64,000 bases of DNA from JAXMBX01 sp046349635 (GTDB lineage: Bacteria > Planctomycetota > Planctomycetia > Planctomycetales > Planctomycetaceae): the NCBI GenBank assembly GCA_046349635.1, contig JAXMBX010000013.1:1-64000 (forward strand). The letters run 5' to 3'. The notes below the pieces were generated by a model. The model was not told the origin of the DNA, made no database searches, and was given only the letters and a program-made list of their open reading frames with translations. The first letter of the stretch is position 1; the number at the start of each line of letters is the position of its first letter. Shown here in pieces: positions 26,084-36,382 of the stretch. Made by a program: the position numbers and the translations under genes.

Positions 26084-27520
26084 CTAGAAATCGCCGGAGG
26101 AGACGTCGCTGAAATAGCCGCCGGGAGGTTCGGCGAGGCTGCTGAAGTCGACGAACTTCATCGACTCCTTCTTCCAGGTGAGGGGGACGATGCCGGTGGG
26201 GCCGCTACGGTGCTTGGCGATGATGATTTCCGCCAGGCCGGGCTGGTCTTCGGGATCGTAGGCATCGGGGCGATGGAGGAACATGACGAGGTCGGCGTCC
26301 TGCTCGATGGCACCGCTTTCGCGCAGGTCGGCGAGGCGAGGACGCTTGTCTTCGCGGAGTTCAACGCCGCGGTTCAACTGGGCGAGGGCGATGACGGGAA
26401 CTTCGAGTTCCTTGGCGAGGAATTTCAGGCGGCGGGCGATATTGGCGATCTGCTGTTCGCGGGGGGCGCGCTTGTCTTCCGGTTCGATCAACTGCAGGTA
26501 GTCGATGATGATCAGGCCGATGTGATAACGGCGTTTCAAGCGGCGGCTGATGGCACCGATCTGGGCCATCGTGCGGGCGGGCTGGTCGTCGATGAACAGC
26601 GGGAGGTCGCTCAGTTCGGCGCTGGCGACCATCAGCTTGTCCCGTTCTTCCTCGTTCAAGTCCCCTTTCCGGAGCTTGTGGCCATCGAGTCGGGCGCGCA
26701 TGCAGAGCAAGCGTTCCGCGAGTTCCAGCTTGGACTGTTCGAGACTGAAGATCGCGACCCCCTTCTGGGTGTGGGTGGCGACCGCTTCGGCCATATTCAT
26801 GACGAAGGCGGTTTTTCCCATACTGGGGCGGGCGGCTAGAATGATCAGTTCAGTGGGCTGGAAACCGTTGGTCTTGGCGTCGAGATCCATGAAACCGGTG
26901 CTGAGGCCGCTGACTTCCCCTTCGCGTTCCAGGCGCTCATTGATGACATCGAAGGTCTTGAGCAGGATGTCCTTGAGCTGCATGCGCTCGGTGTTTTCCT
27001 GCTGTTCGAGGATCTGGAAGATGGAGGATTCCGCGCGTTGCAGGATCTCCGGGGTTTCCAGGGTGTCTTCGTAGCTCTCCTTGAGAATTTCCGTGCAGGC
27101 GTAGATCAGGTTCCGCTGGATGGCCTTGTCCCGGATGATCGTGGCGTAGTATTTCGCGTGGGCGGCGTGCGGGACGGACTCCAGAACCTTGATCAGGTAT
27201 TCGTCCCCGCCGATCTCTTCGAGGACGCCCCGTTTTTCGAGTTCGTTGGAGAGTGTGACGGCATCGATGCCGCGGATGCCTGCTTCGTGGAGTTGCAGGA
27301 TTCCCTGATAGATTTTCTGGTGGGCATCGAGATAGAAGCTATCCGCGATGATGACGTCGCTGACTTCGTCGATGACGTCATTGACGAGGAGGATGCTACC
27401 GAGCAGGCTGCGTTCGGCGTCGAGATCCTGCGGGGGGAGCTTGTCGAAAACGGGGGAGGTTTTGGAGGTGCGCTCGGAGTCACGGAGCTTGCGATGCGAC
27501 GAGTGAAATTCCGTGCTCAT
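26084..27520 (-). CDS. dnaB: Replicative DNA helicase DnaB
   Basis: The 478-residue hexameric helicase unwinds DNA ahead of the replisome. The N-terminal domain reads PPQDLDAERSLLGSILL, the linker LSTGFMDLDAKTNGFQP, Walker A ARPSMGKTAFVMNMA, then GLIIIDYLQLI with the Walker B aspartate, and SGAIEQDADLVMFLHRPD. The length is typical. It is the last gene of a leftward block rpsF-ssb-rplI-dnaB, but a terminator-like hairpin stands between rplI and dnaB, so dnaB may have its own promoter. No intein is present. Confidence 0.97.
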   Translation of the reverse strand: MSTEFHSSHRKLRDSERTSKTSPVFDKLPPQDLDAERSLLGSILLVNDVIDEVSDVIIADSFYLDAHQKIYQGILQLHEAGIRGIDAVTLSNELEKRGVLEEIGGDEYLIKVLESVPHAAHAKYYATIIRDKAIQRNLIYACTEILKESYEDTLETPEILQRAESSIFQILEQQENTERMQLKDILLKTFDVINERLEREGEVSGLSTGFMDLDAKTNGFQPTELIILAARPSMGKTAFVMNMAEAVATHTQKGVAIFSLEQSKLELAERLLCMRARLDGHKLRKGDLNEEERDKLMVASAELSDLPLFIDDQPARTMAQIGAISRRLKRRYHIGLIIIDYLQLIEPEDKRAPREQQIANIARRLKFLAKELEVPVIALAQLNRGVELREDKRPRLADLRESGAIEQDADLVMFLHRPDAYDPEDQPGLAEIIIAKHRSGPTGIVPLTWKKESMKFVDFSSLAEPPGGYFSDVSSGDF

Positions 27521-27611
27521 GATTCAATCCGTTGGGAGGAGAGCGAGCTGTTGAGAGACCGGGGCGTGCCCCGTTCATTTTATCTGTTCCAAACCGCGAA
27601 TACGATACGGG

Positions 27612-27646
27612 GGAAAAGAAAAAGGCCATCCGGAGAGGATGGCCTT
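27612..27646 (-). terminator. Intrinsic terminator after rplI
   Basis: On the minus strand AAGGCCATCC and GGATGGCCTT (27622-27631 with 27637-27646) form a 10-bp stem with a five-base loop, followed by TTTTTCTTTTCCC. Confidence 0.75.
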
Positions 27647-27670
27647 GAGTTCTCGCATTGCAGTGAAAGA

Positions 27671-28162
27671 TCACTGGGTATTGGTCGTCGGGACGACCCA
27701 CACCTTGACGTCGGTTTCGACGTCGCCGTGGAGGTGAATCTTGACGGTGTACATCCCGGTTTCCTTGAGGGGGCCTTCGAGGCGAACCTGATCGGGAGAG
27801 ACCGGGTAGCCTGCGGTCTTGAGGGCCTTGCTGATTTCGGGAGCGGTGATCGAACCGTAGAGGTGACCATCCTGATTGGCGTGTGCTTCGAGGGTCACGC
27901 TGTACTTGCTGATGGTCTCGGCGAGTTTCTTGAGATCCTGCAGGCGCTTCTGCGCGAGTTCTTCCTGGCGCTTGCGGTGGGACTCGACCATGCGCTTGTT
28001 GTGGTCGGTGGCGACGGTCGCCAAGCCGTGCGGGAGGAGATAGTTCCGGGCATAGCCCGGCTTGACCCGGACGATTTCGCCCTGTTTTCCGAGGGTATCC
28101 ACATCTTCGGCCAGCAACAGTTCCACGCCACGACGATGGGGAACCTGGGTTTGGTTTGCCAT
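27671..28162 (-). CDS. rplI: 50S ribosomal protein L9
   Basis: The 163-residue protein has the N-terminal RNA-binding domain VELLLAEDVDTLGKQGEIVRVKPGYARNYLLP, the long central helix (KRMVESHRKRQEELAQKRLQ) and the C-terminal domain with DGHLYGSITAPEISKAL. I start at the ATG at 28162, with AAGGAG ten bases upstream; the GTG three codons earlier is too close to that site. It lies between ssb and dnaB. Confidence 0.96.
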   Translation of the reverse strand: MANQTQVPHRRGVELLLAEDVDTLGKQGEIVRVKPGYARNYLLPHGLATVATDHNKRMVESHRKRQEELAQKRLQDLKKLAETISKYSVTLEAHANQDGHLYGSITAPEISKALKTAGYPVSPDQVRLEGPLKETGMYTVKIHLHGDVETDVKVWVVPTTNTQ

Positions 28163-28303
28163 TTCGAACACTCTCCTTCGCTGAGCTTCTTATCTGATTT
28201 CCCGCTGCGTGGCAGGGGGTGAATGAACCGTTGTATTTACGTCTGTTTTGTACCCGTCAGGGTGGTTTTTTAGAAGGGGATTTCCAGTGATAAGTTCCAG
28301 TGA

Positions 28304-28795
28304 TTAGAAGGGGACCTCGTCATCGGGGACGCCGCCCCCTCCGCCCCCAAAGTCACCACTCGATTCCATACCGGAATCGTCCCCACCGCTGGAAGGTGCG
28401 GTATTGCGGGCACTTCCGCCTCGGAAGCCACCGCCGCCACCACCCCCTCCGCCGTCTCCCCGCGAGCCGACCATGGTCATCGATTCGCAGACGACGCGGA
28501 GCTTGCTCCGCTTCTGGCCGCTTTCCTTGTCATCCCAGGAATCGAGTTGCAGGCGGCCTTCGATAAGGACCGCGCGCCCCTTGGAGAGGTATTCTCCGGC
28601 GACTTCGGCATCGCGACCCCAGAGGGTGACGTCGACAAAGGTGACTTCTTCCTTCTTGGAGTTGGAAGCCTTGTCGTACCAGACGCGATTGACGGCCAGA
28701 CCGATTTCCGCGACGGCAGACCCCTTGGGGGTGTACCGGACTTGCGGGTCACGGGTCAGGTTGCCCATCAAAATGACTTTGTTGAAGCTCGCCAT
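28304..28795 (-). CDS. ssb: Single-stranded DNA-binding protein
   Basis: The 163-residue protein has an OB fold starting ASFNKVILMGNLTRDPQVRYTP and containing GRAVLIEGRLQLDSW, a long glycine-rich linker, and the acidic tip DDEVPF that docks partner proteins of replication and repair. It coats single-stranded DNA. It lies 91 bp after rpsF; the gap has a small hairpin built from GGTTCGAG and CTCGAAACC. The order rpsF-ssb-rplI matches other bacteria except that rpsR is missing here. Confidence 0.96.
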   Translation of the reverse strand: MASFNKVILMGNLTRDPQVRYTPKGSAVAEIGLAVNRVWYDKASNSKKEEVTFVDVTLWGRDAEVAGEYLSKGRAVLIEGRLQLDSWDDKESGQKRSKLRVVCESMTMVGSRGDGGGGGGGGGFRGGSARNTAPSSGGDDSGMESSGDFGGGGGGVPDDEVPF

Positions 28796-28886
28796 GCTGC
28801 GATTCCACAGGTTTCGAGAGGACTCGAACCTTTACACTCCCTGAACCCATTTCGCCGGGCGAGGGGAGTTTGCACCAATATTAAAT

Positions 28887-29324
28887 CTAGCTCCGGACGC
28901 GTTCGCGGTGTTCCCGATGTTCGCGGTGTCCGCCACCTTCGCCGGTTCCTTCCAGCTTGTCGCGGTCATCGTCGTGGAACTTGGAGACGATCCCTTCACC
29001 GGCCGCGGCGGCCAGCAGGGAATCCACCAACGCGGGATCGACCTGCAGGATGAGCTGGCGAATCACGGATTCGTTCAGCTTGCAGAGGCGATCGACTTCG
29101 GGGAGTGCGACTCCATCCATGCGGAAGTAGGCGAGGAAGTAGAGTCCCTTGCGATGTCCATCAATGGGATAGGCCAGGCGGCCATCCTGCCAGGGACGGG
29201 AAACCAGAATCGTGGCCTTGTTCTTCTCGAGGATGTCGAGAACTTCCTTCACGGTGCCATCGGGGTTGGACGCATACTTGTTGCTGTCCAGCAAAAACAT
29301 TCCTTCATAGACGTTGACGGCCAA
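28887..29324 (-). CDS. rpsF: 30S ribosomal protein S6
   Basis: The 145-residue protein begins with the S6 strand AVNVYEGMFLLDSNKYAS and contains WQDGRLAYPIDGHRKGLYFLAYF, the conserved core, then CKLNESVIRQLILQVDP. The C-terminus is extended by about 35 residues ending in a repeated HREHRE pattern, unlike the short E. coli form. The start codon is TTG at 29324, with GGGAG seven bases upstream. It is the first gene of the rpsF-ssb-rplI group; S18, its ribosomal partner, is not encoded in the window. Confidence 0.95.
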   Translation of the reverse strand: MAVNVYEGMFLLDSNKYASNPDGTVKEVLDILEKNKATILVSRPWQDGRLAYPIDGHRKGLYFLAYFRMDGVALPEVDRLCKLNESVIRQLILQVDPALVDSLLAAAAGEGIVSKFHDDDRDKLEGTGEGGGHREHREHRERVRS

Positions 29325-29506
29325 GTTCGCTCTCCCTCACTCAATGCGTGTCTGCAGTCCTTCGCTCTCAAGTGTCGAAGGACTCTTCTGTGTCTGTTGT
29401 GATAACGGTTTATGATGATGCCGACCCGTCGCAATGAGTGCCGGGGCAGCCTACGGTCATTTCCGGAACGCGGTATTGTGCCATGACATAGGTTGAAGTT
29501 GCAAGT

Positions 29507-30103
29507 TCATCCGGAAGATTCCGGGGGCTTCGAATCCCGGGGATCGAGATTGAACTTGTTCATGGCGGACTGGATGCCCGCGGTGATCCATTCCTCCACG
29601 GCATTTGCGGCGGAATTGATCATTTTTCGGACGGAATCTTCTTCCTCGCGGGTAAATTTTGCCAGGACAAAATCAGCCGCTTGTCGTCCGGCGGGAACCG
29701 GTCCGATCCCCAGCCTGAGACGGGGAAACTCCTGCGTCCCTAACTGTTGAATGATGCTTTGCAGGCCCCTCTGTCCTCCGGACGAGCCTGAGTTGCGTAA
29801 CCTGATGCGTTCCAAGGGGATGCTGAAATCGTCCGCGGCGACGATCAAGTCCGTCAGCGGAACCTTGTAGAACGCCAGAACTTTCTGGACGCTGTTGCCG
29901 CTGAGGTTCATGTAGGTCTGTGGAGCGACGAGCAACGCCCGTTCGCCCTTGATTTGCAGGTCGGCGATTTCCGCTTCGAACTTGGAGGTGGGACGGGGTG
30001 CGGAATATCGGGTGGCGAGTTCCTTGAGGAGATCGAAGCCGACGTTATGCCGCGTCCCCTGATACTGCTTCCCCGGATTTCCCAGCCCGACGATGATTTT
30101 CAT
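29507..30103 (-). CDS. pth: Peptidyl-tRNA hydrolase
   Basis: The 198-residue enzyme frees tRNA from stalled peptidyl-tRNA. It starts MKIIVGLGNPGKQYQGTRHNVGFDLL, holding the catalytic histidine (His20) and the substrate asparagines, and continues with LLVAPQTYMNLSG, LIVAADDFSIPLERIRLR and GSSGGQRGLQSI. The length is normal with a short polar tail. It lies about 240 bp after the L25 gene on the same strand, a common neighbour pairing, with a long hairpin in between. Confidence 0.96.
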   Translation of the reverse strand: MKIIVGLGNPGKQYQGTRHNVGFDLLKELATRYSAPRPTSKFEAEIADLQIKGERALLVAPQTYMNLSGNSVQKVLAFYKVPLTDLIVAADDFSIPLERIRLRNSGSSGGQRGLQSIIQQLGTQEFPRLRLGIGPVPAGRQAADFVLAKFTREEEDSVRKMINSAANAVEEWITAGIQSAMNKFNLDPRDSKPPESSG

Positions 30104-30194
30104 GGCCGCACGATATTGTTCATGGCCAGAGAGGGGCTTGATGGCCGTACAGGAGGGGGGGATGAGGGGACAGTTTAAAAAGGAAAACTGGTTA

Positions 30195-30238
30195 GCACTT
30201 CACACTCCGGAGTGAACGATTCCGGAGTTGAGAAGTGC
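30195..30238 (-). other. Long intergenic stem-loop between the L25 and Pth genes
   Basis: GCACTTC (30195-30201) pairs with GAAGTGC (30232-30238), and inside it ACTCCGGA (30204-30211) pairs with TCCGGAGT (30221-30228). No T tract follows on the minus strand, so it is not a standard terminator. A second palindrome, GGGGAGCGCTCCCC, lies near 30272-30285. Confidence 0.5.
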
Positions 30239-30341
30239 GAACCAGCTTCTTGTGGTATTGAGTGCGGGGGTCGGGGAGCGCTCCCCCACCGGGCGAACGG
30301 TTGACTGCTTTGTTTCTTTTCGGGGTTTGTTACTTCCCGGG

Positions 30342-31001
30342 TTATTTCTTCTTTTTGCCATCGTCGGCAGGAGCGGCTTCTTCGGCCACTTTGCGTCCCA
30401 CAATTTCCGGTTGAGTGGCGGCCCCTTCGGCGGTTTCAGTCTTAATTTCGACCGCAGAAACCTTGACGATGTGAATGACGACTTCGTCCGGATCGTTGAG
30501 GATACGGAGTCCTTCGGGGACCTCGAGTTCCTTGACGTGGAGCGATTGTCCGACTTGCAGATCCGCCACCTTCACGATGAAGGTGTTGGGGATCATGTAG
30601 GCCAGACATTCGATATTGAGCGTGTGGAGGGGGTGTTCGAGAACACCACCGGAGAGGACGCCAGCCGCAGTCCCCTTGATTTCGATGGGAACTTCGACGT
30701 GAATTTTTTCATTCGGATCGACGCGCTGGAGGTCGAAGTGGCGGATGTGGGTGCCGAAGGTGTCCCACTGGACTTCGAGGAGGAGCGCCTTTTCGGTCGT
30801 TCCGCCGACGGTCAGGTCCATGACCTTGGTTCCACTGCGAATAACCGCCTCAAGTTCATCGCTTTTGACGCTGAAGTTGAGGTTGGGTTGTCCGTGACCG
30901 TAGATGTTGCCGGGCGTGTAGCCTGAGGCGCGCAGCTTCTTGGTCTGCAAGGAACCGAACTTGGTCCGTTCAACGCCGGTGATCTTTCCCTCTGTGTGCA
31001 T
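30342..31001 (-). CDS. rplY: 50S ribosomal protein L25 (general stress protein Ctc form)
   Basis: The 219-residue protein is the long, two-domain form. The N-terminal 5S-rRNA-binding domain has RTKFGSLQTKKLRASGYTPG and VIRSGTKVMDLTVGG. The C-terminal beta domain has VEVPIEIKGTAAGVLSGGVL and FIVKVADLQVGQSLHVKEL, and the protein ends in a lysine-rich tail. It is followed by pth on the same strand. The usual upstream neighbour prs is absent. Confidence 0.95.
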   Translation of the reverse strand: MHTEGKITGVERTKFGSLQTKKLRASGYTPGNIYGHGQPNLNFSVKSDELEAVIRSGTKVMDLTVGGTTEKALLLEVQWDTFGTHIRHFDLQRVDPNEKIHVEVPIEIKGTAAGVLSGGVLEHPLHTLNIECLAYMIPNTFIVKVADLQVGQSLHVKELEVPEGLRILNDPDEVVIHIVKVSAVEIKTETAEGAATQPEIVGRKVAEEAAPADDGKKKK

Positions 31002-31397
31002 CGAAAATACCTGCTTGTCTGCTCTGACTCAAAAGACGGTTGCTTATGAATGATCCCGGATCGGTTGAACGACCAGCGGGAGCTGTGTTGCCTGAAAGAT
31101 CTGTCCGGGACGGAAGTCGTTACTCCTCCAGCAGATCAGCGGTTCCTCAGCGTGGGGAACGCGGCTTTGAAGAACGGACCAGAATAACGGCTTGTTGCTC
31201 CTTCTGCAAGCGCGGCCGGAATTGGGAAGTAGACTGCAGATGGGGAGCTGGGGCGGTCCTGCTTGCCTTCGGTCCCCGGAGTTGGGAAAATTGGGCGACG
31301 CGGCGGATGGAATTGCGCAACCCCTTGAGAGTCAATAAGTTTTTAAAGGTGCCCTGCGCCTCTGAAGAAACTGCAGAATAATTATAGTGGGGAGTTG
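31002..31397. other. Divergent intergenic region upstream of rplY and the PQQ-repeat gene
   Basis: It should contain both promoters. I see no repeat, strong box or small gene. Confidence 0.4.
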
Positions 31398-34300
31398 ATG
31401 GCAGAGAGGAATGGCGAACAGAGCGCGCAGAGAGGTGTCCTGCCGGCCTTGAGGCTGGTCGTGGGGATCTTCGGGCTGTTCGTCGGTCCGCTCCTCATTT
31501 CCGCCTACGGGCAGCCCCAGGCTCCGGGGACGCAGGTTCCCAACCAGGGAGCGGACGGGAAACAGAAGGACGCGGCTCCCAATGAGGCAGGGCGGAAGCA
31601 ACTGCGGGATGCGATCCAGAAACTGTTTCAGCCGGAACCGGCGGAGAAGCCAGAGGGAGAGAATGCCCCTCAGGGTCCGGGAAGGCTGGAGGACCAACGG
31701 GCGCCGGTCGATCAGCAGACCTGGGACCAGTTGGAGCGGATCCAGAAGGAACTGAAAGAGAACAGACAGAAGGATGCCCTCGCCGATCTGCAGAAACTGT
31801 TTGAACGGGGGGAGGACTCGGGGTATCTCGCGGGGAAGGAGGATTGGATCTCGGCCCGGGAAGAAGGATTCCGCCTGTTTGAATCGCTCGCTCCCGAAAT
31901 ACGGCAGCAGTATGAGACCCAATACGGCGGATTAGCCCAGCAGCGGCTGCTGCAGGCGAGCGAGTCCGGTTCCTCGGTTGAACTGGCTGAGGTGGCGACG
32001 CGTTACTTTTTCACGGCCGCGGGGCAGGATGCGGCGAATCGCCTGGCCAGCCGGCACATCGATCACCAGGAATACGCCGTTGCGCGGATTTGGCTGCAGC
32101 GGCTGTCGCGTGCGAATGCCGAGATCAGCCGGTCGCCTGTCTGGAAACTGAAGGCGCTGCGGGTCGCCGTGTTGACGGGTGACGAGGAGTGGCGCGGGAA
32201 ATTGATGGCGGAGTTGGAAAAGCTCCCGGCAGATCAACTGAAGGTGGGGGATCAGCGGGTGGATCTCGCGACGTGGGGAAGACGCGGTCCGCCGAATGTC
32301 GAGACGGATGTCGCACGGGATTGGGGAGTGTTTTATGGCAGTGCCCCGCGGAACAGCGTCCAACCGGCGGGAACTCCGTGGCTGCGGCCTCACTGGCGGG
32401 CTCCCTTCGCGGGGAGTGAACTGGTTCAGCGGGTGACGCAGGATTTGTGGAAGGAGCTTCAAGACCGGCGCATCCCGACGTTGCCCGCGGCGCAACCTCT
32501 GGCGGTGGGGGACCGGTTGATCGTCAGGAACTGGCAAGGAGTGCAGGTCTTTCAGGGGACGACGGGAAAACTGCTGTGGGAAGCGCGGGACAGGATCTCT
32601 CCCGAAGAGATCCTGCTGGCGTTGTATCGTTCCTGGTTGTCGCAGGTGCACACGGAGTCGAACGAGGACGAACACCACGATCCGCTGGGTTGGGCCTCGC
32701 TGTCTTTGGGGCAGCAGATCTGGCAGGGGGGAAGCGCAGAGTTTTCTCCGGTCGCGCATTTTCTGTTCCGAGACTACAACTATGGATTGCAGAGCAGCGA
32801 CGGCAATCGGCTGTTTGTGATTCATGAGCAGCCGGTGCTGATGGCGGGGCACCCTCGACAGGGAAATGGGGGGGAGGAGCCAGCCGAGACCGATCCGTTC
32901 GGGCGTCACTGGTTCTCCAATCTGCTGGTGGCTTATGACCTGGCGAATGGACGCCGATTGTGGGAACTGGGAGGTGGCGCGGAGGAGACGGAATTCGTGT
33001 CCCCGCTGGCGGGCTGGTTCTTTCTAGGGGCACCGACCCCGGTTGATGGAGAGCTAGTGTGCGTAGGAGAGAAGAAGGGAGAGATCCGGCTGATGGGGCT
33101 GGATCCCGCCAAGGGTGAATTGCGCTGGTCTCAACTGCTCGGCTATGCGGAGACGAGGATTGGAGAAGACCTGGGGCGACAATGGCTGTCCGTGCAGCCG
33201 ACGGTGGCGGAAGGTTTGATTGTGTGCCCCTTGATGACGGGGTGGATCGTGGCGGTGGATCGCTTGACTCATTCCCTGGTGTGGACGGTCCGGACCCGTC
33301 CGGCTCAGAAGAACGAACCGGGAAGTAGCGGTCTGATGCCGATGGGGCTGGGGGAACGCTGGGCGTTGTCTCCCCTGGTGACGGCAGGAGATCGCCTGCT
33401 CTGTGCGCCGCCGGAAGGGGGGCAACTGTTGTGCCTGTCCCTCTCTTCAGGAAAGGTGTTGTGGAGCAAGCCACGCGAAAGCGGGCTGTATATCGCGGGT
33501 GTCCACGGAGCGTCGGCGATCGTCGTCGGGCGAAACGAAGTGAAGGGGTACAAACTCGCGAACGGAGAAACGTGGCGCTGCGACTTACCGGACAGGGGGT
33601 ACATCACGGGGCGAGGAATCATCACCGCCGAGGGGATTTTGCAGCTTCCCGTCAGTGGGGGTGAGCTGGTTTGTGTCTCGCTCCGCGAACACAAGATCCA
33701 GACCCGTCTACGGCAGATCGGTACGGCGGACGGGGCCGAAGTTCTGCCTGTGGGGAACCTGGTTCGCTGCGGCGAGACCTGGTGCTCGGTGCATCCGCTC
33801 GGGATTCAGGCGTTTGAATCGCAGGGACTGCTGGAAGCGGAGTCAAAACAAAAACCGAGTCCTCTGACGGCGGACTGGCTGCAGAAGCAAGCCGCGTGGC
33901 TGTCGATGCGGGGAGAGTACCGGAACGCTTGGAACCTGCTGGCCTTGGGAGGGGTCGATGGGGGTTCCACAGTCAAAAAGAATTGGAATGGTTGAAGGGA
34001 GAGATACTTTCACAACTCCTGACATCGGAACCCGCGCAACCGGTCTCCGAACAATCCGAGCAACTCGAACAGCAAGGCATGGAATGGCTGAAGAGGGGGA
34101 CATATCCCTGTCTTGAAGGCCCGAATCCGGGGTGCCCTGGCGGGGAGGATTGCGTCAGAGGGAGCAGCGGTGCAGGCGTTTGATCTTCTGTGGTCGGGGG
34201 CCGCGGAACTGAATCCGGACAAGGACGGGAAGAAGTTTGTCTGGATGACGAGTGAGACGGCTCGCTGAAATCCCGAAGTGATGTCTGGCTGACGCGGGAA

Positions 34301-36245
34301 CTGCACGAGACGTGGCGGACGGCTCCTGAGAAGGAACGGGGCGCGCTGACGAACCGGATCGAACAGGTTTTGAAAGACACCCTGGGGGCATCTTCATCCA
34401 TACAACAGCAGACGCTGCGGTTGCTGGAGTTTCATCCGGCGAGCCTCCCGCTGCGGTGGAAACTGGCGGAAGAATACGCGGCCCGCAAAGGAGTGGTCCT
34501 CCGCGGAGATGCTGCTGCGCGAAGTGTTCCCCGTGATGCCGAAACGTGAGGAAGAGATCTGCGAACGGCTGGTGACATTGCGGATTCAGGCCGGTCGCCC
34601 GGAAGACGCGGTGCGGGCGTTGACGGAAATCCGGGAGCGGATTCCCGCGGCAAAGACATTAGGGGGAGAGTCGATAGCGGACTGGCAGGCACGCCTCACT
34701 CGAGAAGGAAAAATCCCGGCTAAGGAGTTTGCTGCCCGTCGGCGTTCCGTCTCGGACCTGAAAGTACTCAAGGAAGGTGGCCCGGGAGAAGCGAATCCGG
34801 ATCAGGAGATTCCGATTCCCGCGGAAGCGGCCCCGGCGTGGCGGCGGTGGCAGTTGCAGATTTCTCCCTCGGAACAACGGTTGATCGTCCGTGATTCCCG
34901 AACGAACCAACTGGAGTGGTCTCTGCCGCTGCGGAGCCGGACGGAAGGGAACGAGGAATTTACCGCGCACCTCGAAGGGGACCGGCTGTATGTGTTGTTT
35001 CGGGGAGTCTTGCACGCGTTGGCTCCGTTTGAGCGTCGCGTGCTGTGGATGCGCAACCTGGAGGGTGTCTCCTCCATTCAGGAAGAGTATGTGAGATCGG
35101 AGAATTCCGGGGCGCGGATGCTGGTGCCGTTTTCGAAGAGCGTGCTGTCGCGACGATCCGTGGACGAAGTGTGGCGAGAGCCTTTGCAATCCCTCGGGGC
35201 GGGAGTGTTGGCGTTTCGACATCGCCGCAGCCTGGAACTTCTCGATGCCCAGACGGGAGAAACCCTGTGGACGCTGGAAGGGCTGAATCCGGACATCGAA
35301 TTCCGGGGAGATGGAGGCTATCTGTATCTGTTCTCCATGATTTCCCAGACGCCTCAGGTGCGGTCTGTGAGAGACGGCCACGTGGTTGAAGTTCCGCGGT
35401 TGCACGAGGAGTTGAAGAAGACGCTGCAATTCACGGGGCATCATCTGATTCGCCAGGACCATGCCGCCGGTGAAGGGGGAGAGAAAATCTGGGCGTTATC
35501 GAGTTACGACCCGGTCTCGCGGGAGGTGATATGGGAGCGGAAGTACGGGAATGAGGAACCGCTGGTGGCGTGTCTGTCGGAGGGGGCGATCTTGGTGAAG
35601 GGGGAAGGGGACGAGATGGAACTCGTGGACCTGCATTCGGGAGGAGCGAAGCCCCTGGGGAAAATGGAGCTGCCCTCCAACAGTCGTCGCAATCCGAGCC
35701 TGACCGCGTTCCGGGATTGGGAGCAGATTTACGTGGCGATCAATCGTGGTGGAGCACGGACGATTTTTCAGGATGGGCTGCCGGTCACGGAAGTGAACGG
35801 AATGGTGCTCGCGTTTTCCGCGACAGATGGGGGCCTGAAATGGAAAAAGGAACTGCGGGGGGGGAGAAACGGCTGGGACCGGGAAGGGGGAGGTTACGGG
35901 GCGATCCTGGAGCGGCTGAATGATTCGGAAGTGCTGCTCTTCTCGCGGAGAGAATTCGAGCGGAAAAACCGGCAGGATGACTTCGGGATGTGGACGCAGC
36001 GTTTGGTGGCGGTGGACAAGGAGACCGGACGGGAAGTGCTGCGGACGGCGATTGTGCCCGCGTCCGGATTCCGCAGCATGACGGTCCATCCGGCGGAAGG
36101 GATTGTGGAATTGCGCGGCTACGATCAACGGGTTCGCCTGGTTCCGAAGCCCGCCAAGTCGGAAACTCCCGCGACGGAGCCGGCGCAGAAACCTCCCGCG
36201 AAGAAACCCGCCGACGCCGCACCGGCGAAATCTTCATCTCCGTGA
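31398..36245 (+). CDS. Giant PQQ-binding-like beta-propeller protein, frameshifted near the middle
   Basis: A signal or anchor segment (LPALRLVVGIFGLFVGPLLISAYG) is followed by a Q/E-rich coiled region, TPR-like stretches and two sets of propeller blades with the repeated pattern of a Trp or Leu strand plus G(K/R)-LW (VFQGTTGKLLWEAR, AYDLANGRRLWELG, SLSSGKVLWSKP; later LLDAQTGETLWTLE, AFSATDGGLKWKKE). The frame is lost near 33960 and regained near 34510 after passing through other frames that keep the same style. The joined protein is about 1,600 residues. It ends with a Pro/Ala/Lys tail. It is probably exported; ligand and role are unknown. The ATG at 31398 has GGGGAG just upstream. Confidence 0.8.
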
Positions 36246-36382
36246 AAGGAACCGGGGCCAAGAAATCCGGACGGGAGACTGTCTGTTTCGCGGTCGAATT
36301 GAGTATGATGCCGTTCGTCCTGTGAGCGATCATTTTCACCCCTTCTTCGACCGTACGCCCAGCCTTCCAGGTGACAACGATT

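Noticed and set aside
28811..28835. GTTCGAGTCCTCT-like string on the minus strand as a tRNA-Leu remnant
   Set aside because: The stem does not pair as a T arm and no other tRNA part is present; it forms only a short hairpin.
29519..29545. T-arm-like GGGCTTCGAATCCC as a tRNA 3' end
   Set aside because: It lies inside the 3' end of pth and no acceptor, D or anticodon arm surrounds it.
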